This document shows positions 40,214-53,510 of a stretch of DNA of 64,000 nucleotides, in pieces. The stretch is from Auanema rhodensis. Lineage: Eukaryota; Nematoda; Chromadorea; Rhabditida; Rhabditidae. The DNA lies in contig OZ059894.1 of NCBI GenBank assembly GCA_964057225.1, positions 22,288,476 to 22,352,475 of the forward strand, given 5' to 3'. Positions within the stretch are counted from its first letter, which is position 1; each line of letters opens with the position of its first letter. The notes beneath the pieces are model-generated. The model was not told the DNA's origin. It did not search any database and worked only from the letters and a program-made list of their open reading frames with translations. Position numbers and translations under genes: made by a program.

Positions 40214-43200
40214 GCCTTGAAAAAAGGAATCTAAAAACATTTACTTTTTCCTAAATTATTTTGAAATTTTTCGAAAAAATTTTTGTCAAAATGTTTTTGG
40301 AAGCAATGTTGAGTGTACATGGAAACTCAACATACACTAATGCATCATTTTTCAAACGATCATAACTAATTTTTGTATTAAGCGTTTCTCAATGTAGTAT
40401 AGTGCATTCGATGCGGATTTTTAAGCTGCGTCGATCTGTGTTATCAGATTTGCGCTAGCTTAAAAATGCACCGAGATATCAACTGATATAAGTTCACACT
40501 TATATCCTCGATTTTCACCCTGAAGAATTAATTTTTTCGTTGAATAACATTGTCCATCGTCTTTGCCTTGAAAAAAGAAATCTAAAAACATCTACTTTTT
40601 CCTAAATTATTTTGAAGTTTTTCGAAAAAATTTTTGTCAAAATGTTTTTGGAAGCAATGTTGAGTGTACATGGAAACTCAACATACACTAATGCATCATT
40701 TTTCAAACGATCATAACTAATTTTTGTATTAAGCGTTTCTCAATGTAAAATAGTGCATTCGATGCGGATTTTTGAGCTGCGTCGATCTGTGTTATCAGAT
40801 TTGCGCTAGCTTAAAAATGCACCGAGATATCAACTGATATAAGTTCACACTTATATCCTCGATTTTCACCCTGAAGAATTAATTTTTTCGTTGAATAACA
40901 TTGTCCATCGTCTTTGCCTTGAAAAAAGAAATCTAAAAACATCTACTTTTTCCTAAATTATTTTGAAGTTTTTCGAAAAAATTTTTGTCAAAATGTTTTT
41001 GGAAGCAATGTTGAGTGTACATGGAAACTCAACATACACTAATGCATCATTTTTCAAACGATCATAACTAATTTTTGTATTAAGCGTTTCTCAATGTAAA
41101 ATAGTGCATTCGATGCGGATTTTTGAGCTGCGTCGATCTGTGTTATCAGATTTGCGCTAGCTTAAAAATGCACCGAGATATCAACTGATATAAGTTCACA
41201 CTTATATCCTTGATTTTCACCCTGAAGAATTAATTTTTTCGTTGAATAACATTGTCCATCGTCTTTGCCTTGAAAAAAGGAATCTAAAAACATTTACTTT
41301 TTCCTAAATTATTTTGAAATTTTTCGAAAAAATTTTTGTCAAAATGTTTTTGGAAGCAATGTTGAGTGTACATGGAAACTCAACATACACTAATGCATCA
41401 TTTTTCAAACGATCATAACTAATTTTTGTATTAAGCGTTTCTCAATGTAGTATAGTGCATTCGATGCGGATTTTTAAGCTGCGTCGATCTGTGTTATCAG
41501 ATTTGCGCTAGCTTAAAAATGCACCGAGATATCAACTGATATAAGTTCACACTTATATCCTCGATTTTCACCCTGAAGAATTAATTTTTTCGTTGAATAA
41601 CATTGTCCATCGTCTTTGCCTTGAAAAAAGAAATCTAAAAACATCTACTTTTTCCTAAATTATTTTGAAGTTTTTCGAAAAAATTTTTGTCAAAATGTTT
41701 TTGGAAGCAATGTTGAGTGTACATGGAAACTCAACATACACTAATGCATCATTTTTCAAACGATCATAACTAATTTTTGTATTAAGCGTTTCTCAATGTA
41801 AAATAGTGCATTCGATGCGGATTTTTGAGCTGCGTCGATCTGTGTTATCAGATTTGCGCTAGCTTAAAAATGCACCGAGATATCAACTGATATAAGTTCA
41901 CACTTATATCCTCGATTTTCACCCTGAAGAATTAATTTTTTCGTTGAATAACATTGTCCATCGTCTTTGCCTTGAAAAAAGAAATCTAAAAACATCTACT
42001 TTTTCCTAAATTATTTTGAAGTTTTTCGAAAAAATTTTTGTCAAAATGTTTTTGGAAGCAATGTTGAGTGTACATGGAAACTCAACATACACTAATGCAT
42101 CATTTTTCAAACGATCATAACTAATTTTTGTATTAAGCGTTTCTCAATGTAAAATAGTGCATTCGATGCGGATTTTTGAGCTGCGTCGATCTGTGTTATC
42201 AGATTTGCGCTAGCTTAAAAATGCACCGAGATATCAACTGATATAAGTTCACACTTATATCCTTGATTTTCACCCTGAAGAATTAATTTTTTCGTTGAAT
42301 AACATTGTCCATCGTCTTTGCCTTGAAAAAAGGAATCTAAAAACATTTACTTTTTCCTAAATTATTTTGAAATTTTTCGAAAAAATTTTTGTCAAAATGT
42401 TTTTGGAAGCAATGTTGAGTGTACATGGAAACTCAACATACACTAATGCATCATTTTTCAAACGATCATAACTAATTTTTGTATCAAACGTTTCTCAATG
42501 TAGTATAGTGCATTCGATGCGGATTTTTAAGCTGCGTCGATCTGTGTTATCAGATTTGCGCTAGCTTAAAAATGCACCGAGATATCAACTGATATAAGTT
42601 CACACTTATATCCTCGATTTTCACCCTGAAGAATTAATTTTTTCGTTGAATAACATTGTCCATCGTCTTTGCCTTGGAAAAAGGAATCTAAAAACATCTA
42701 CTTTTTGCTGAATTATTCTGAAATTTTTCGAAAAAATTTTTGTCAAAATGTTTTTGGAAGCAATGTTGAGTGTACATGGAAACTCAACATACACTAATGC
42801 ATCATTTTTCAAACGATCATAACTAATTTTTGTATTAAGCGTTTCTCAATGTAGTATAGTGCATTCGATGCGGATTTTTGAGCTGCGTCGATCTGTGTTA
42901 TCAGATTTGCGCTAGCTTAAAAATGCACCGAGATATCAACTGATATAAGTTCACACTTATATCCTCGATTTTCACCCTGAAGAATTAATTTTTTCGTTGA
43001 ATAACATTGTCCATCGTCTTTGCCTTGAAAAAAGAAATCTAAAAACATCTACTTTTTCCTAAATTATTTTGAAGTTTTTCGAAAAAATTTTTGTCAAAAT
43101 GTTTTTGGAAGCAATGTTGAGTGTACATGGAAACTCAACATACACTAATGCATCATTTTTCAAACGATCATAACTAATTTTTGTATTAAGCGTTTCTCAA

Positions 43201-44074
43201 TGTAAAATAGTGCATTCGATGCGGATTTTTAAGCTGCGTCGATCTGTGTTATCAGATTTGCGCTAGCTTAAAAATGCACCGAGATATCAACTGATATAAG
43301 TTCACACTTATATCCTCGATTTTCACCCTGAAGAATTAATTTTTTCGTTGAATAACATTGTCCATCGTCTTTGCCTTGAAAAAAGAAATCTAAAAACATC
43401 TACTTTTTCCTAAATTATTTTGAAGTTTTTCGAAAAAATTTTTGTCAAAATGTTTTTGGAAGCAATGTTGAGTGTACATGGAAACTCAACATACACTAAT
43501 GCATCATTTTTCAAACGATCATAACTAATTTTTGTATTAAGCGTTTCTCAATGTAAAATAGTGCATTCGATGCGGATTTTTGAGCTGCGTCGATCTGTGT
43601 TATCAGATTTGCGCTAGCTTAAAAATGCACCGAGATATCAACTGATATAAGTTCACACTTATATCCTTGATTTTCACCCTGAAGAATTAATTTTTTCGTT
43701 GAATAACATTGTCCATCGTCTTTGCCTTGAAAAAAGGAATCTAAAAACATTTACTTTTTCCTAAATTATTTTGAAATTTTTCGAAAAAATTTTTGTCAAA
43801 ATGTTTTTGGAAGCAATGTTGAGTGTACATGGAAACTCAACATACACTAATGCATCATTTTTCAAACGATCATAACTAATTTTTGTATTAAGCGTTTCTC
43901 AATGTAAAATAGTGCATTCGATGCGGATTTTTGAGCTGCGTCGATCTGTGTTATCAGATTTGCGCTAGCTTAAAAATGCACCGAGATATCAACTGATATA
44001 AGTTCACACTTATATCCTCGATTTTCACCCTGAAGAATTAATTTTTTCGTTGAATAACATTGTCCATCGTCTTT
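40214..44074 (+). repeat. Trimer (1,053-bp) block of the TTTTTCCTAAAT subfamily
   Basis: One monomer with CATTTACTTTTTCC is followed by two with TTGAAAAAAGA, TTTTTCCTAAAT and GAAGTTTTT. The set repeats from about 40,214, 41,267 and 42,320, and the last unit is interrupted by one GG-AAAAAGG monomer at 42,621. TCAATGTAAAATAG replaces TCAATGTAGTATAG in seven monomers (about 40,746 to 43,903), and TTTTTGAGCTG is frequent. TCCTTGATT replaces TCCTCGATT near 41,209, 42,262 and 43,665. Confidence 0.82.
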
Positions 44075-46180
44075 GCCTTGGAAAAAGGAATCTAAAAACA
44101 TTTACTTTTTCCTAAATTATTTTGAAATTTTTCGAAAAAATTTTTGTCAAAATGTTTTTGGAAGCAATGTTGAGTGTACATGGAAACTCAACATACACTA
44201 ATGCATCATTTTTCAAACGATCATAACTAATTTTTGTATTAAGCGTTTCTCAATGTAGTATAGTGCATTCGATGCGGATTTTTGAGCTGCGTCGATCTGT
44301 GTTATCAGATTTGCGCTAGCTTAAAAATGCACCGAGATATCAACTGATATAAGTTCACACTTATATCCTCGATTTTCACCCTGAAGAATTAATTTTTTCG
44401 TTGAATAACATTGTCCATCGTCTTTGCCTTGGAAAAAGGAATCTAAAAACATCTACTTTTTGCTGAATTATTCTGAAATTTTTCGAAAAAATTTTTGTCA
44501 AAATGTTTTTGGAAGCAATGTTGAGTGTACATGGAAACTCAACATACACTAATGCATCATTTTTCAAACGATCATAACTAATTTTTGTATTAAGCGTTTC
44601 TCAATGTAGTATAGTGCATTCGATGCGGATTTTTGAGCTGCGTCGATCTGTGTTATCAGATTTGCGCTAGCTTAAAAATGCACCGAGATATCAACTGATA
44701 TAAGTTCACATTTATATCCTCGATTTTCACCCTGAAGAATTAATTTTTTCGTTGAATAACATTGTCCATCGTCTTTGCCTTGGAAAAAGGAATCTAAAAA
44801 CATCTACTTTTTGCTGAATTATTCTGAAATTTTTCGAAAAAATTTTTGTCAAAATGTTTTTGGAAGCAATGTTGAGTGTACATGGAAACTCAACATACAC
44901 TAATGCATCATTTTTCAAACGATCATAACTAATTTTTGTATTAAGCATTTCTCAATGTAGTATAGTGCATTCGATGCGGATTTTTAAGCTGCGTCGATCT
45001 GTGTTATCAGATTTGAGCTAGCTTAAAAATGCACCGAGATATCAACTGATATAAGTTTACACTTGTATCCTCGATTTTCACCCTGAAGAATTAATTTTTT
45101 CGTTGAATAACATTGTCCATCGTCTTTGCCTTGAAAAATGGAATCTAAAAACATCTACTTTTTTCTAAATTATTTTGAAGTTTTTCGAAAAACTTTTTGT
45201 CAAAATGTTTTTGGAAGCAATGTTGAGTGTACATGGAAACTCAACATACACTAATGCATCATTTTTCAAACGATCATAACTAATTTTTGTATTAAGCGTT
45301 TCTCAATGTAGTATAGTGCATTCGATGCGGATTTTTGAGCTGCGTCGATCTGTGTTATCAGATTTGCGCTAGCTTAAAAATGCACCGAGATATCAACTGA
45401 TATAAGTTCACATTTATATCCTCGATTTTCACCCTGAAGAATTAATTTTTTCGTTGAATAACATTGTCCATCGTCTTTGCCTTGGAAAAAGGAATCTAAA
45501 TACATCTACTTTTTGCTGAATTATTCTGAAATTTTTCGAAAAAATTTTTGTCAAAATGTTTTTGGAAGCAATGTTGAGTGTACATGGAAACTCAACATAC
45601 ACTAATGCATCATTTTTCAAACGATCATAACTAATTTTTGTATTAAGCATTTCTCAATGTAGTATAGTGCATTCGATGCGGATTTTTAAGCTGCGTCGAT
45701 CTGTGTTATCAGATTTGAGCTAGCTTAAAAATGCACCGAGATATCAACTGATATAAGTTTACACTTGTATCCTCGATTTTCACCCTGAAGAATTAATTTT
45801 TTCGTTGAATAACATTGTCCATCGTCTTTGCCTTGAAAAATGGAATCTAAAAACATCTACTTTTTGCTAAATTATTTTGAAATTTTTCGAAAAAATTTTT
45901 GTCAAAATGTTTTTGGAAGCAATGTTGAGTGTACATGGAAACTCAACATACACTAATGCATCATTTTTCAAACGATCATAACTAATTTTTGTATTAAGCG
46001 TTTCTCAATGTAGTATAGTGCATTCGATGCGGATTTTTGAGCTGCGTCGATCTGTGTTATCAGATTTGCGCTAGCTTAAAAATGCACCGAGATATCAACT
46101 GATATAAGTTCACACTTATATCCTCGATTTTCACCCTGAAGAATTAATTTTTTCGTTGAATAACATTGTCCATCGTCTTT
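44075..46180 (+). repeat. Dimer (702-bp) higher-order duplication
   Basis: A two-monomer unit is repeated at 44,727 and 45,429. Shared rare variants are CACATTTATATCC (near 44,709 and 45,411), AAGCATTTC (near 44,946 and 45,648), TTTGAGCTAG (near 45,014 and 45,716) and ACTTGTATCC (near 45,062 and 45,764). The intervening monomer near 45,160 has TTTTTTCTAAAT and AAACTTTTTG, which the second unit lacks. Confidence 0.83.
44727..44948 (-). other. Variant open frame extended to 73 codons by a new ATG, probably non-coding
   Basis: A plus-strand change of AAGCGTTTC to AAGCATTTC creates an ATG on the minus strand ten codons upstream of the usual TTG, in frame. An identical copy lies at 45,429-45,650, exactly 702 bp away, and the two arose by duplication of a two-monomer unit. 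The rest of the frame matches the common 63-codon version. No other evidence of coding was seen. Confidence 0.3.
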
Positions 46181-48286
46181 GCCTTAAAAAAAGAAATCTA
46201 AAAACATCTACTTTTTCCTAAATTATTTTGAAGTTTTTCGAAAAAATTTTTGTCAAAATGTTTTTGGAAGCAATGTTGAGTGTACATGGAAACTCAACAT
46301 ACACTAATGCATCATTTTTCAAACGATCATAACTAATTTTTGTATTAAGCGTTTCTCAATGTAGTATAGTGCATTCGATGCGGATTTTTGAGCTGCGTCG
46401 ATCTGTGTTATCAGATTTGCGCTAGCTTAAAAATGCACCGAGATATCAACTGATATAAGTTCACACTTATATCCTCGATTTTCACCCTGAAGAATTAATT
46501 TTTTCGTTGAATAACATTGTCCATCGTCTTTGCCTTGAAAAAAGGAATCTAAAAACATTTACTTTTTCCTAAATTATTTTGAAATTTTTCGAAAAAATTT
46601 TTGTCAAAATGTTTTTGGAAGCAATGTTGAGTGTACATGGAAACTCAACATACACTAATGCATCATTTTTCAAACGATCATAACTAATTTTTGTATTAAG
46701 CGTTTCTCAATGTAGTATAGTGCATTCGATGCGGATTTTTAAGCTGCGTCGATCTGTGTTATCAGATTTGCGCTAGCTTAAAAATGCACCGAGATATCAA
46801 CTGATATAAGTTCACACTTATATCCTCGATTTTCACCCTGAAGAATTAATTTTTTCGTTGAATAACATTGTCCATCGTCTTTGCCTTGAAAGAAGGAATC
46901 TAAAAACATCTACTTTTTGCCAAATTATTTTGAAATTTTTCGAAAAAATTTTTGTCAAAATGTTTTTGGAAGCAATGTTGAGTGTACATGGAAACTCAAC
47001 ACACACTAATGCATCATTTTTCAAACGATCATAACTAATTTGTGTATTAAGCGTTTCTCAATGTAGTATAGTGCATTCAATGCGGATTTTTAAGCTGCGT
47101 CGATCTGTGTTATCAGATTTGCGCTAGCTTAAAAATGCACCGAGATATCAACTGATATAAGTTCACACTTATATCCTCGATTTTCACCCTGAAGAATTAA
47201 TTTTTTCGTTGAATAACATTGTCCATCGTCTTTGCCTTGAAAAAAGAAATCTAAAAACATCTACTTTTTCCTAAATTATTTTGAAGTTTTTCGAAAAAAA
47301 TTTTGTCAAAATGTTTTTGGAAGCAATGTTGAGTGTACATGGAAACTCAACATACACTAATGCATCATTTTTCAAACGATCATAACTAATTTTTGTATCA
47401 AACGTTTCTCAATGTAGTATAGTGCGTTCGATGCGGATTTCTAAGCTGCGTCGATCTGTGTTATCAGATTTGCGCTAGCTTAAAAATGCACCGAGATATC
47501 AACTGATATAAGTTCACACTTATATCCTCGATTTTCACCCTGAAGAATTAATTTTTTCGTTGAATAACATTGTCCATCGTCTTTGCCTTAAAAAAAGAAA
47601 TCTAAAAACATCTACTTTTTCCTAAATTATTTTGAAGTTTTTCGAAAAAATTTTTGTCAAAATGTTTTTGGAAGCAATGTTGAGTGTACATGGAAACTCA
47701 ACATACACTAATGCATCATTTTTCAAACGATCATAACTAATTTTTGTATTAAGCGTTTCTCAATGTAGTATAGTGCATTCGATGCGGATTTTTGAGCTGC
47801 GTCGATCTGTGTTATCAGATTTGCGCTAGCTTAAAAATGCACCGAGATATCAACTGATATAAGTTCACACTTATATCCTCGATTTTCACCCTGAAGAATT
47901 AATTTTTTCGTTGAATAACATTGTCCATCGTCTTTGCCTTAAAAAAAGAAATCTAAAAACATCTACTTTTTCCTAAATTATTTTGAAGTTTTTCGAAAAA
48001 ATTTTTGTCAAAATGTTTTTGGAAGCAATGTTGAGTGTACATGGAAACTCAACATACACTAATGCATCATTTTTCAAACGATCATAACTAATTTTTGTAT
48101 TAAGCGTTTCTCAATGTAGTATAGTGCATTCGATGCGGATTTTTAAGCTGCGTCGATCTGTGTTATCAGATTTGCGCTAGCTTAAAAATGCACCGAGATA
48201 TCAACTGATATAAGTTCACACTTATATCCTCGATTTTCACCCTGAAGAATTAATTTTTTCGTTGAATAACATTGTCCATCGTCTTT
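46181..48286 (+). repeat. Mixed monomers of the TTTTTCCTAAAT subfamily
   Basis: Several TTAAAAAAAGA or TTGAAAAAAGA monomers carry TTTTTCCTAAAT and GAAGTTTTT. Among them is one monomer with TTGAAAGAAGG and GCCAAATT (near 46,890), which makes codon 35 of the minus-strand frame TGG. Single oddities are GTGCGTTCG and TTTCTAAGC near 47,423-47,441 and GAAAAAAATTTTG near 47,293. Confidence 0.7.
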
Positions 48287-50392
48287 GCCTTGAAAAAAGG
48301 AATCTAAAAACATTTACTTTTTCCTAAATTATTTTGAAATTTTTCGAAAAAATTTTTGTCAAAATGTTTTTGGAAGCAATGTTGAGTGTACATGGAAACT
48401 CAACATACACTAATGCATCATTTTTCAAACGATCATAACTAATTTTTGTATTAAGCGTTTCTCAATGTAGTATAGTGCATTCGATGCGGATTTTTAAGCT
48501 GCGTCGATCTGTGTTATCAGATTTGCGCTAGCTTAAAAATGCACCGAGATATCAACTGATATAAGTTCACACTTATATCCTCGATTTTCACCCTGAAGAA
48601 TTAATTTTTTCGTTGAATAACATTGTCCATCGTCTTTGCCTTGAAAGAAGGAATCTAAAAACATCTACTTTTTGCCAAATTATTTTGAAATTTTTCGAAA
48701 AAATTTTTGTCAAAATGTTTTTGGAAGCAATGTTGAGTGTACATGGAAACTCAACATACACTAATGCATCATTTTTCAAACGATCATAACTAATTTGTGT
48801 ATTAAGCGTTTCTCAATGTAGTATAGTGCATTCGATGCGGATTTTTAAGCTGCGTCGATCTGTGTTATCAGATTTGCGCTAGCTTAAAAATGCACCGAGA
48901 TATCAACTGATATAAGTTTACACTTATATCCTCGATTTTCACCCTGAAGAATTAATTTTTTCGTTGAATAACATTGTCCATCGTCTTTGCCTTGAAAAAT
49001 GGAATCTAAAAACATCTACTTTTTGCTAAATTATTTTGAAACTTTTCGAAAAAATTTTTGTCAAAATGTTTTTGGAAGCAATGTTGAGTGTACATGGAAA
49101 CTCAACACACACTAATGCATCATTTTTCAAACGATCATAACTAATTTGTGTATTAAGCGTTTCTCAATGTAGTATAGTGCATTCGATGCGGATTTTTAAG
49201 CTGCGTCGATCTGTGTTATCAGATTTGCGCTAGCTTAAAAATGCACCGAGATATCAACTGATATAAGTTCACACTTATATCCTCGATTTTCACCCTGAAG
49301 AATTAATTTTTTCGTTGAATAACATTGTCCATCGTCTTTGCCTTGAAAAAAGGAATCTAAAAACATTTACTTTTTCCTAAATTATTTTGAAATTTTTCGA
49401 AAAAATTTTTGTCAAAATGTTTTTGGAAGCAATGTTGAGTGTACATGGAAACTCAACATACACTAATGCATCATTTTTCAAACGATCATAACTAATTTTT
49501 GTATTAAGCGTTTCTCAATGTAGTATAGTGCATTCGATGCGGATTTTTAAGCTGCGTCGATCTGTGTTATCAGATTTGCGCTAGCTTAAAAATGCACCGA
49601 GATATCAACTGATATAAGTTCACACTTATATCCTCGATTTTCACCCTGAAGAATTAATTTTTTCGTTGAATAACATTGTCCATCGTCTTTGCCTTGAAAG
49701 AAGGAATCTAAAAACATCTACTTTTTGCCAAATTATTTTGAAATTTTTCGAAAAAATTTTTGTCAAAATGTTTTTGGAAGCAATGTTGAGTGTATATGGA
49801 AACTCAACATACACTAATGCATCATTTTTCAAACGATCATAACTAATTTGTGTATTAAGCGTTTCTCAATGTAGTATAGTGCATTCGATGCGGATTTTTA
49901 AGCTGCGTCGATCTGTGTTATCAGATTTGCGCTAGCTTAAAAATGCACCGAGATATCAACTGATATAAGTTTACACTTATATCCTCGATTTTCACCCTGA
50001 AGAATTAATTTTTTCGTTGAATAACATTGTCCATCGTCTTTGCCTTGAAAAATGGAATCTAAAAACATCTACTTTTTGCTAAATTATTTTGAAACTTTTC
50101 GAAAAAATTTTTGTCAAAATGTTTTTGGAAGCAATGTTGAGTGTACATGGAAACTCAACACACACTAATGCATCATTTTTCAAACGATCATAACTAATTT
50201 GTGTATTAAGCGTTTCTCAATGTAGTATAGTGCATTCGATGCGGATTTTTAAGCTGCGTCGATCTGTGTTATCAGATTTGCGCTAGCTTAAAAATGCACC
50301 GAGATATCAACTGATATAAGTTCACACTTATATCCTCGATTTTCACCCTGAAGAATTAATTTTTTCGTTGAATAACATTGTCCATCGTCTTT
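48287..50392 (+). repeat. Two copies of a trimer (1,053-bp) higher-order unit
   Basis: The unit is CATTTACTTTTTCC, then TTGAAAGAAGG with GCCAAATT, then AAAAATGG with GAAACTTTTCG (near 49,039 and 50,092). Copies start near 48,287 and 49,340. The GAAACTTTTCG change alters the AT tract beside the TTCGAA palindrome. The second copy has one private change, GTATATGG near 49,793. Confidence 0.83.
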
Positions 50393-53300
50393 GCCTTGAA
50401 AAAAGGAATCTAAAAACATCTACTTTTTGCTAAATTATTTTGAAATTTTTCGAAAAAATTTTTGTCAAAATGTTTTTGGAAGCAATGTTGAGTGTACATG
50501 GAAACTCAACATACACTAATGCATCATTTTTCAAACGATCATAAATAATTTGTGTATTAAGCGTTTCTCAATGTAGTATAGTGCATTCGATGCGGATTTT
50601 TAAGCTGCGTCGATCTGTGTTATCAGATTTGCGCTAGCTTAAAAATGCACCGAGATATCAACTGATATAAGTTTACACTTATATCCTCGATTTTCACCCT
50701 GAAGAATTAATTTTTTCGTTGAATAACATTGTCCATCGTCTTTGCCTTGAAAAAAGGAATCTAAAAACATCTACTTTTTGCTAAATTATTTTGAAATTTT
50801 TCGAAAAAATTTTTGTCAAAATGTTTTTGGAAGCAATGTTGAGTGTACATGGAAACTCAACATACACTAATGCATCATTTTTCAAACGATCATAACTAAT
50901 TTGTGTATTAAGCGTTTCTCAATGTAGTATAGTGCATTCGATGCGGATTTTTAAGCTGCGTCGATCTGTGTTATCAGATTTGCGCTAGCTTAAAAATGCA
51001 CCGAGATATCAACTGATATAAGTTTACACTTATATCCTCGATTTTCACCCTGAAGAATTAATTTTTTCGTTGAATAACATTGTCCATCGTCTTTGCCTTG
51101 AAAAATGGAATCTAAAAACATCTACTTTTTGCTAAATTATTTTGAAATTTTTCGAAAAAATTTTTGTCAAAATGTTTTTGGAAGCAATGTTGAGTGTACA
51201 TGGAAACTCAACACACACTAATGCATCATTTTTCAAACGATCATAACTAATTTGTGTATTAAGCGTTTCTCAATGTAGTATAGTGCATTCGATGCGGATT
51301 TTTAAGCTGCGTCGATCTGTGTTATCAAATTTGCGCTAGCTTAAAAATGCACCGAGATATCAACTGATATAAGTTCACACTTATATCCTCGATTTTCATC
51401 CTGAAGAATTAATTTTTTCGTTGAATAACATTGTCCATCGTCTTTGCCTTGAAAAAAGGAATCTAAAAACATCTACTTTTTGCTGAATTATTTTGAAATT
51501 TTTCGAAAAAATTTTTGTCAAAATGTTTTTGGAAGCAATGTTGAGTGTACATGGAAACTCGACATACACTAATGCATCATTTTTCAAACGAACATAACTA
51601 ATTTTTGTATCAAGCGTTTCTCAATGTAGTATAGTGCATTCGATGCGGATTTTTAAGCTGCGTCGATCTGTGTTATCAAATTTGCGCTAGCTTAAAAATG
51701 CACCGAGATATCAACTGATATAAGTTTACACTTATATCCTCGATTTTCACCCTGAAGAATTAATTTTTTCGTTGAATAACATTGTCCATCGTCTTTGCCC
51801 TGAAAAATGGAATCTAAAAACATCTACTTTTTGCTAAATTATTTTGAAATTTTTCGAAAAAATTTTTGTCAAAATGTTTTTGGAAGCAATGTTGAGTGTA
51901 CATGGAAACTCAACACACACTAATGCATCATTTTTCAAACGATCATAACTAATTTGTGTATTAAGCGTTTCTCAATGTAGTATAGTGCATTCGATGCGGA
52001 TTTTTAAGCTGCGTCGATCTGTGTTATCAGATTTGCGCTAGCTTAAAAATGCACCGAGATATCAACTGATATAAGTTCACACTTATATCCTCGATTTTCA
52101 CCCTGAAGAATTAATTTTTTCGTTGAATAACATTGTCCATCGTCTTTGCCTTGAAAAAAGGAATCTAAAAACATCTACTTTTTGCTAAATTATTTTGAAA
52201 TTTTTCGAAAAAATTTTTGTCAAAATGTTTTTGGAAGCAATGTTGAGTGTACATGGAAACTCAACATACACTAATGCATCATTTTTCAAACGATCATAAC
52301 TAATTTGTGTATTAAGCGTTTCTCAATGTAGTATAGTGCATTCGATGCGGATTTTTAAGCTGCGTCGATCTGTGTTATCAGATTTGCGCTAGCTTAAAAA
52401 TGCACCGAGATATCAACTGATATAAGTTTACACTTATATCCTCGATTTTCACCCTGAAGAATTAATTTTTTCGTTGAATAACATTGTCCATCGTCTTTGC
52501 CTTGAACAATGGAATCTAAAAACATCTACTTTTTGCTAAATTATTTTGAAATTTTTCGAAACAATTTTTGTCAAAATGTTTTTGGAAGCAATGTTGAGTG
52601 TACATGGAAACTCAACATACACTAATGCATCATTTTTCAAACGATCATAACTAATTTTTGTATCAAACGTTTCTCAATGTAGTATAGTGCATTCGATGCG
52701 GATTTTTAAGCTGCGTCGATCTGTGTTATCAGATTTGCGCTAGCTTAAAAATGCACCGAGATATCAACTGATATAAGTTTACACTTATATCCTCGATTTT
52801 CACCCTGAAGAATTAATTTTTTCGTTGAATAACATTGTCCATCGTCTTTGCCTTGAACAATGGAATCTAAAAACATCTACTTTTTGCTAAATTATTTTGA
52901 AATTTTTCGAAAAAATTTTTGTCAAAATGTTTTTGGAAGCAATGTTGAGTGTACATGGAAACTCAACATACACTAATGCATCATTTTTCAAACGATCATA
53001 ACTAATTTTTGTATCAAACGTTTCTCAATGTAGTATAGTGCATTCGATGCGGATTTTTAAGCTGCGTCGATCTGTGTTATCAGATTTGCGCTAGCTTAAA
53101 AATGCACCGAGATATCAACTGATATAAGTTCACACTTATATCCTCGATTTTCACCCTGAAGAATTAATTTTTTCGTTGAATAACATTGTCCATCGTCTTT
53201 GCCTTGAAAAAAGGAATCTAAAAACATCTACTTTTTGCTGAATTATTTTGAAATTTTTCGAAAAAATTTTTGTCAAAATGTTTTTGGAAGCAATGTTGAG

Positions 53301-53510
53301 TGTACATGGAAACTCAACACACACTAATGCATCATTTTTCAAACGATCATAACTAATTTTTGTATTAAGCGTTTCTCAATGTAGTATAGTGCATTCGATG
53401 CGGATTTTTAAGCTGCGTCGATCTGTGTTATCAGATTTGCGCTAACTTAAAAATGCACCGAGATATCAACTGATATAAGTTTACACTTATATCCTCGATT
53501 TTCACCCTGA
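50393..53510 (+). repeat. Mixed monomers with two adjacent single-monomer duplications
   Basis: Near 50,400 and 50,751 two nearly identical TTGAAAAAAGG monomers with GCTAAATT are adjacent. Near 52,501 and 52,852 two TTGAACAATGG monomers are adjacent; this form occurs nowhere else in the window, so it is a local 351-bp duplication. The 51,396 monomer has CTCGACATAC and CGAACATAAC, like the one at 26,125. Confidence 0.72.
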
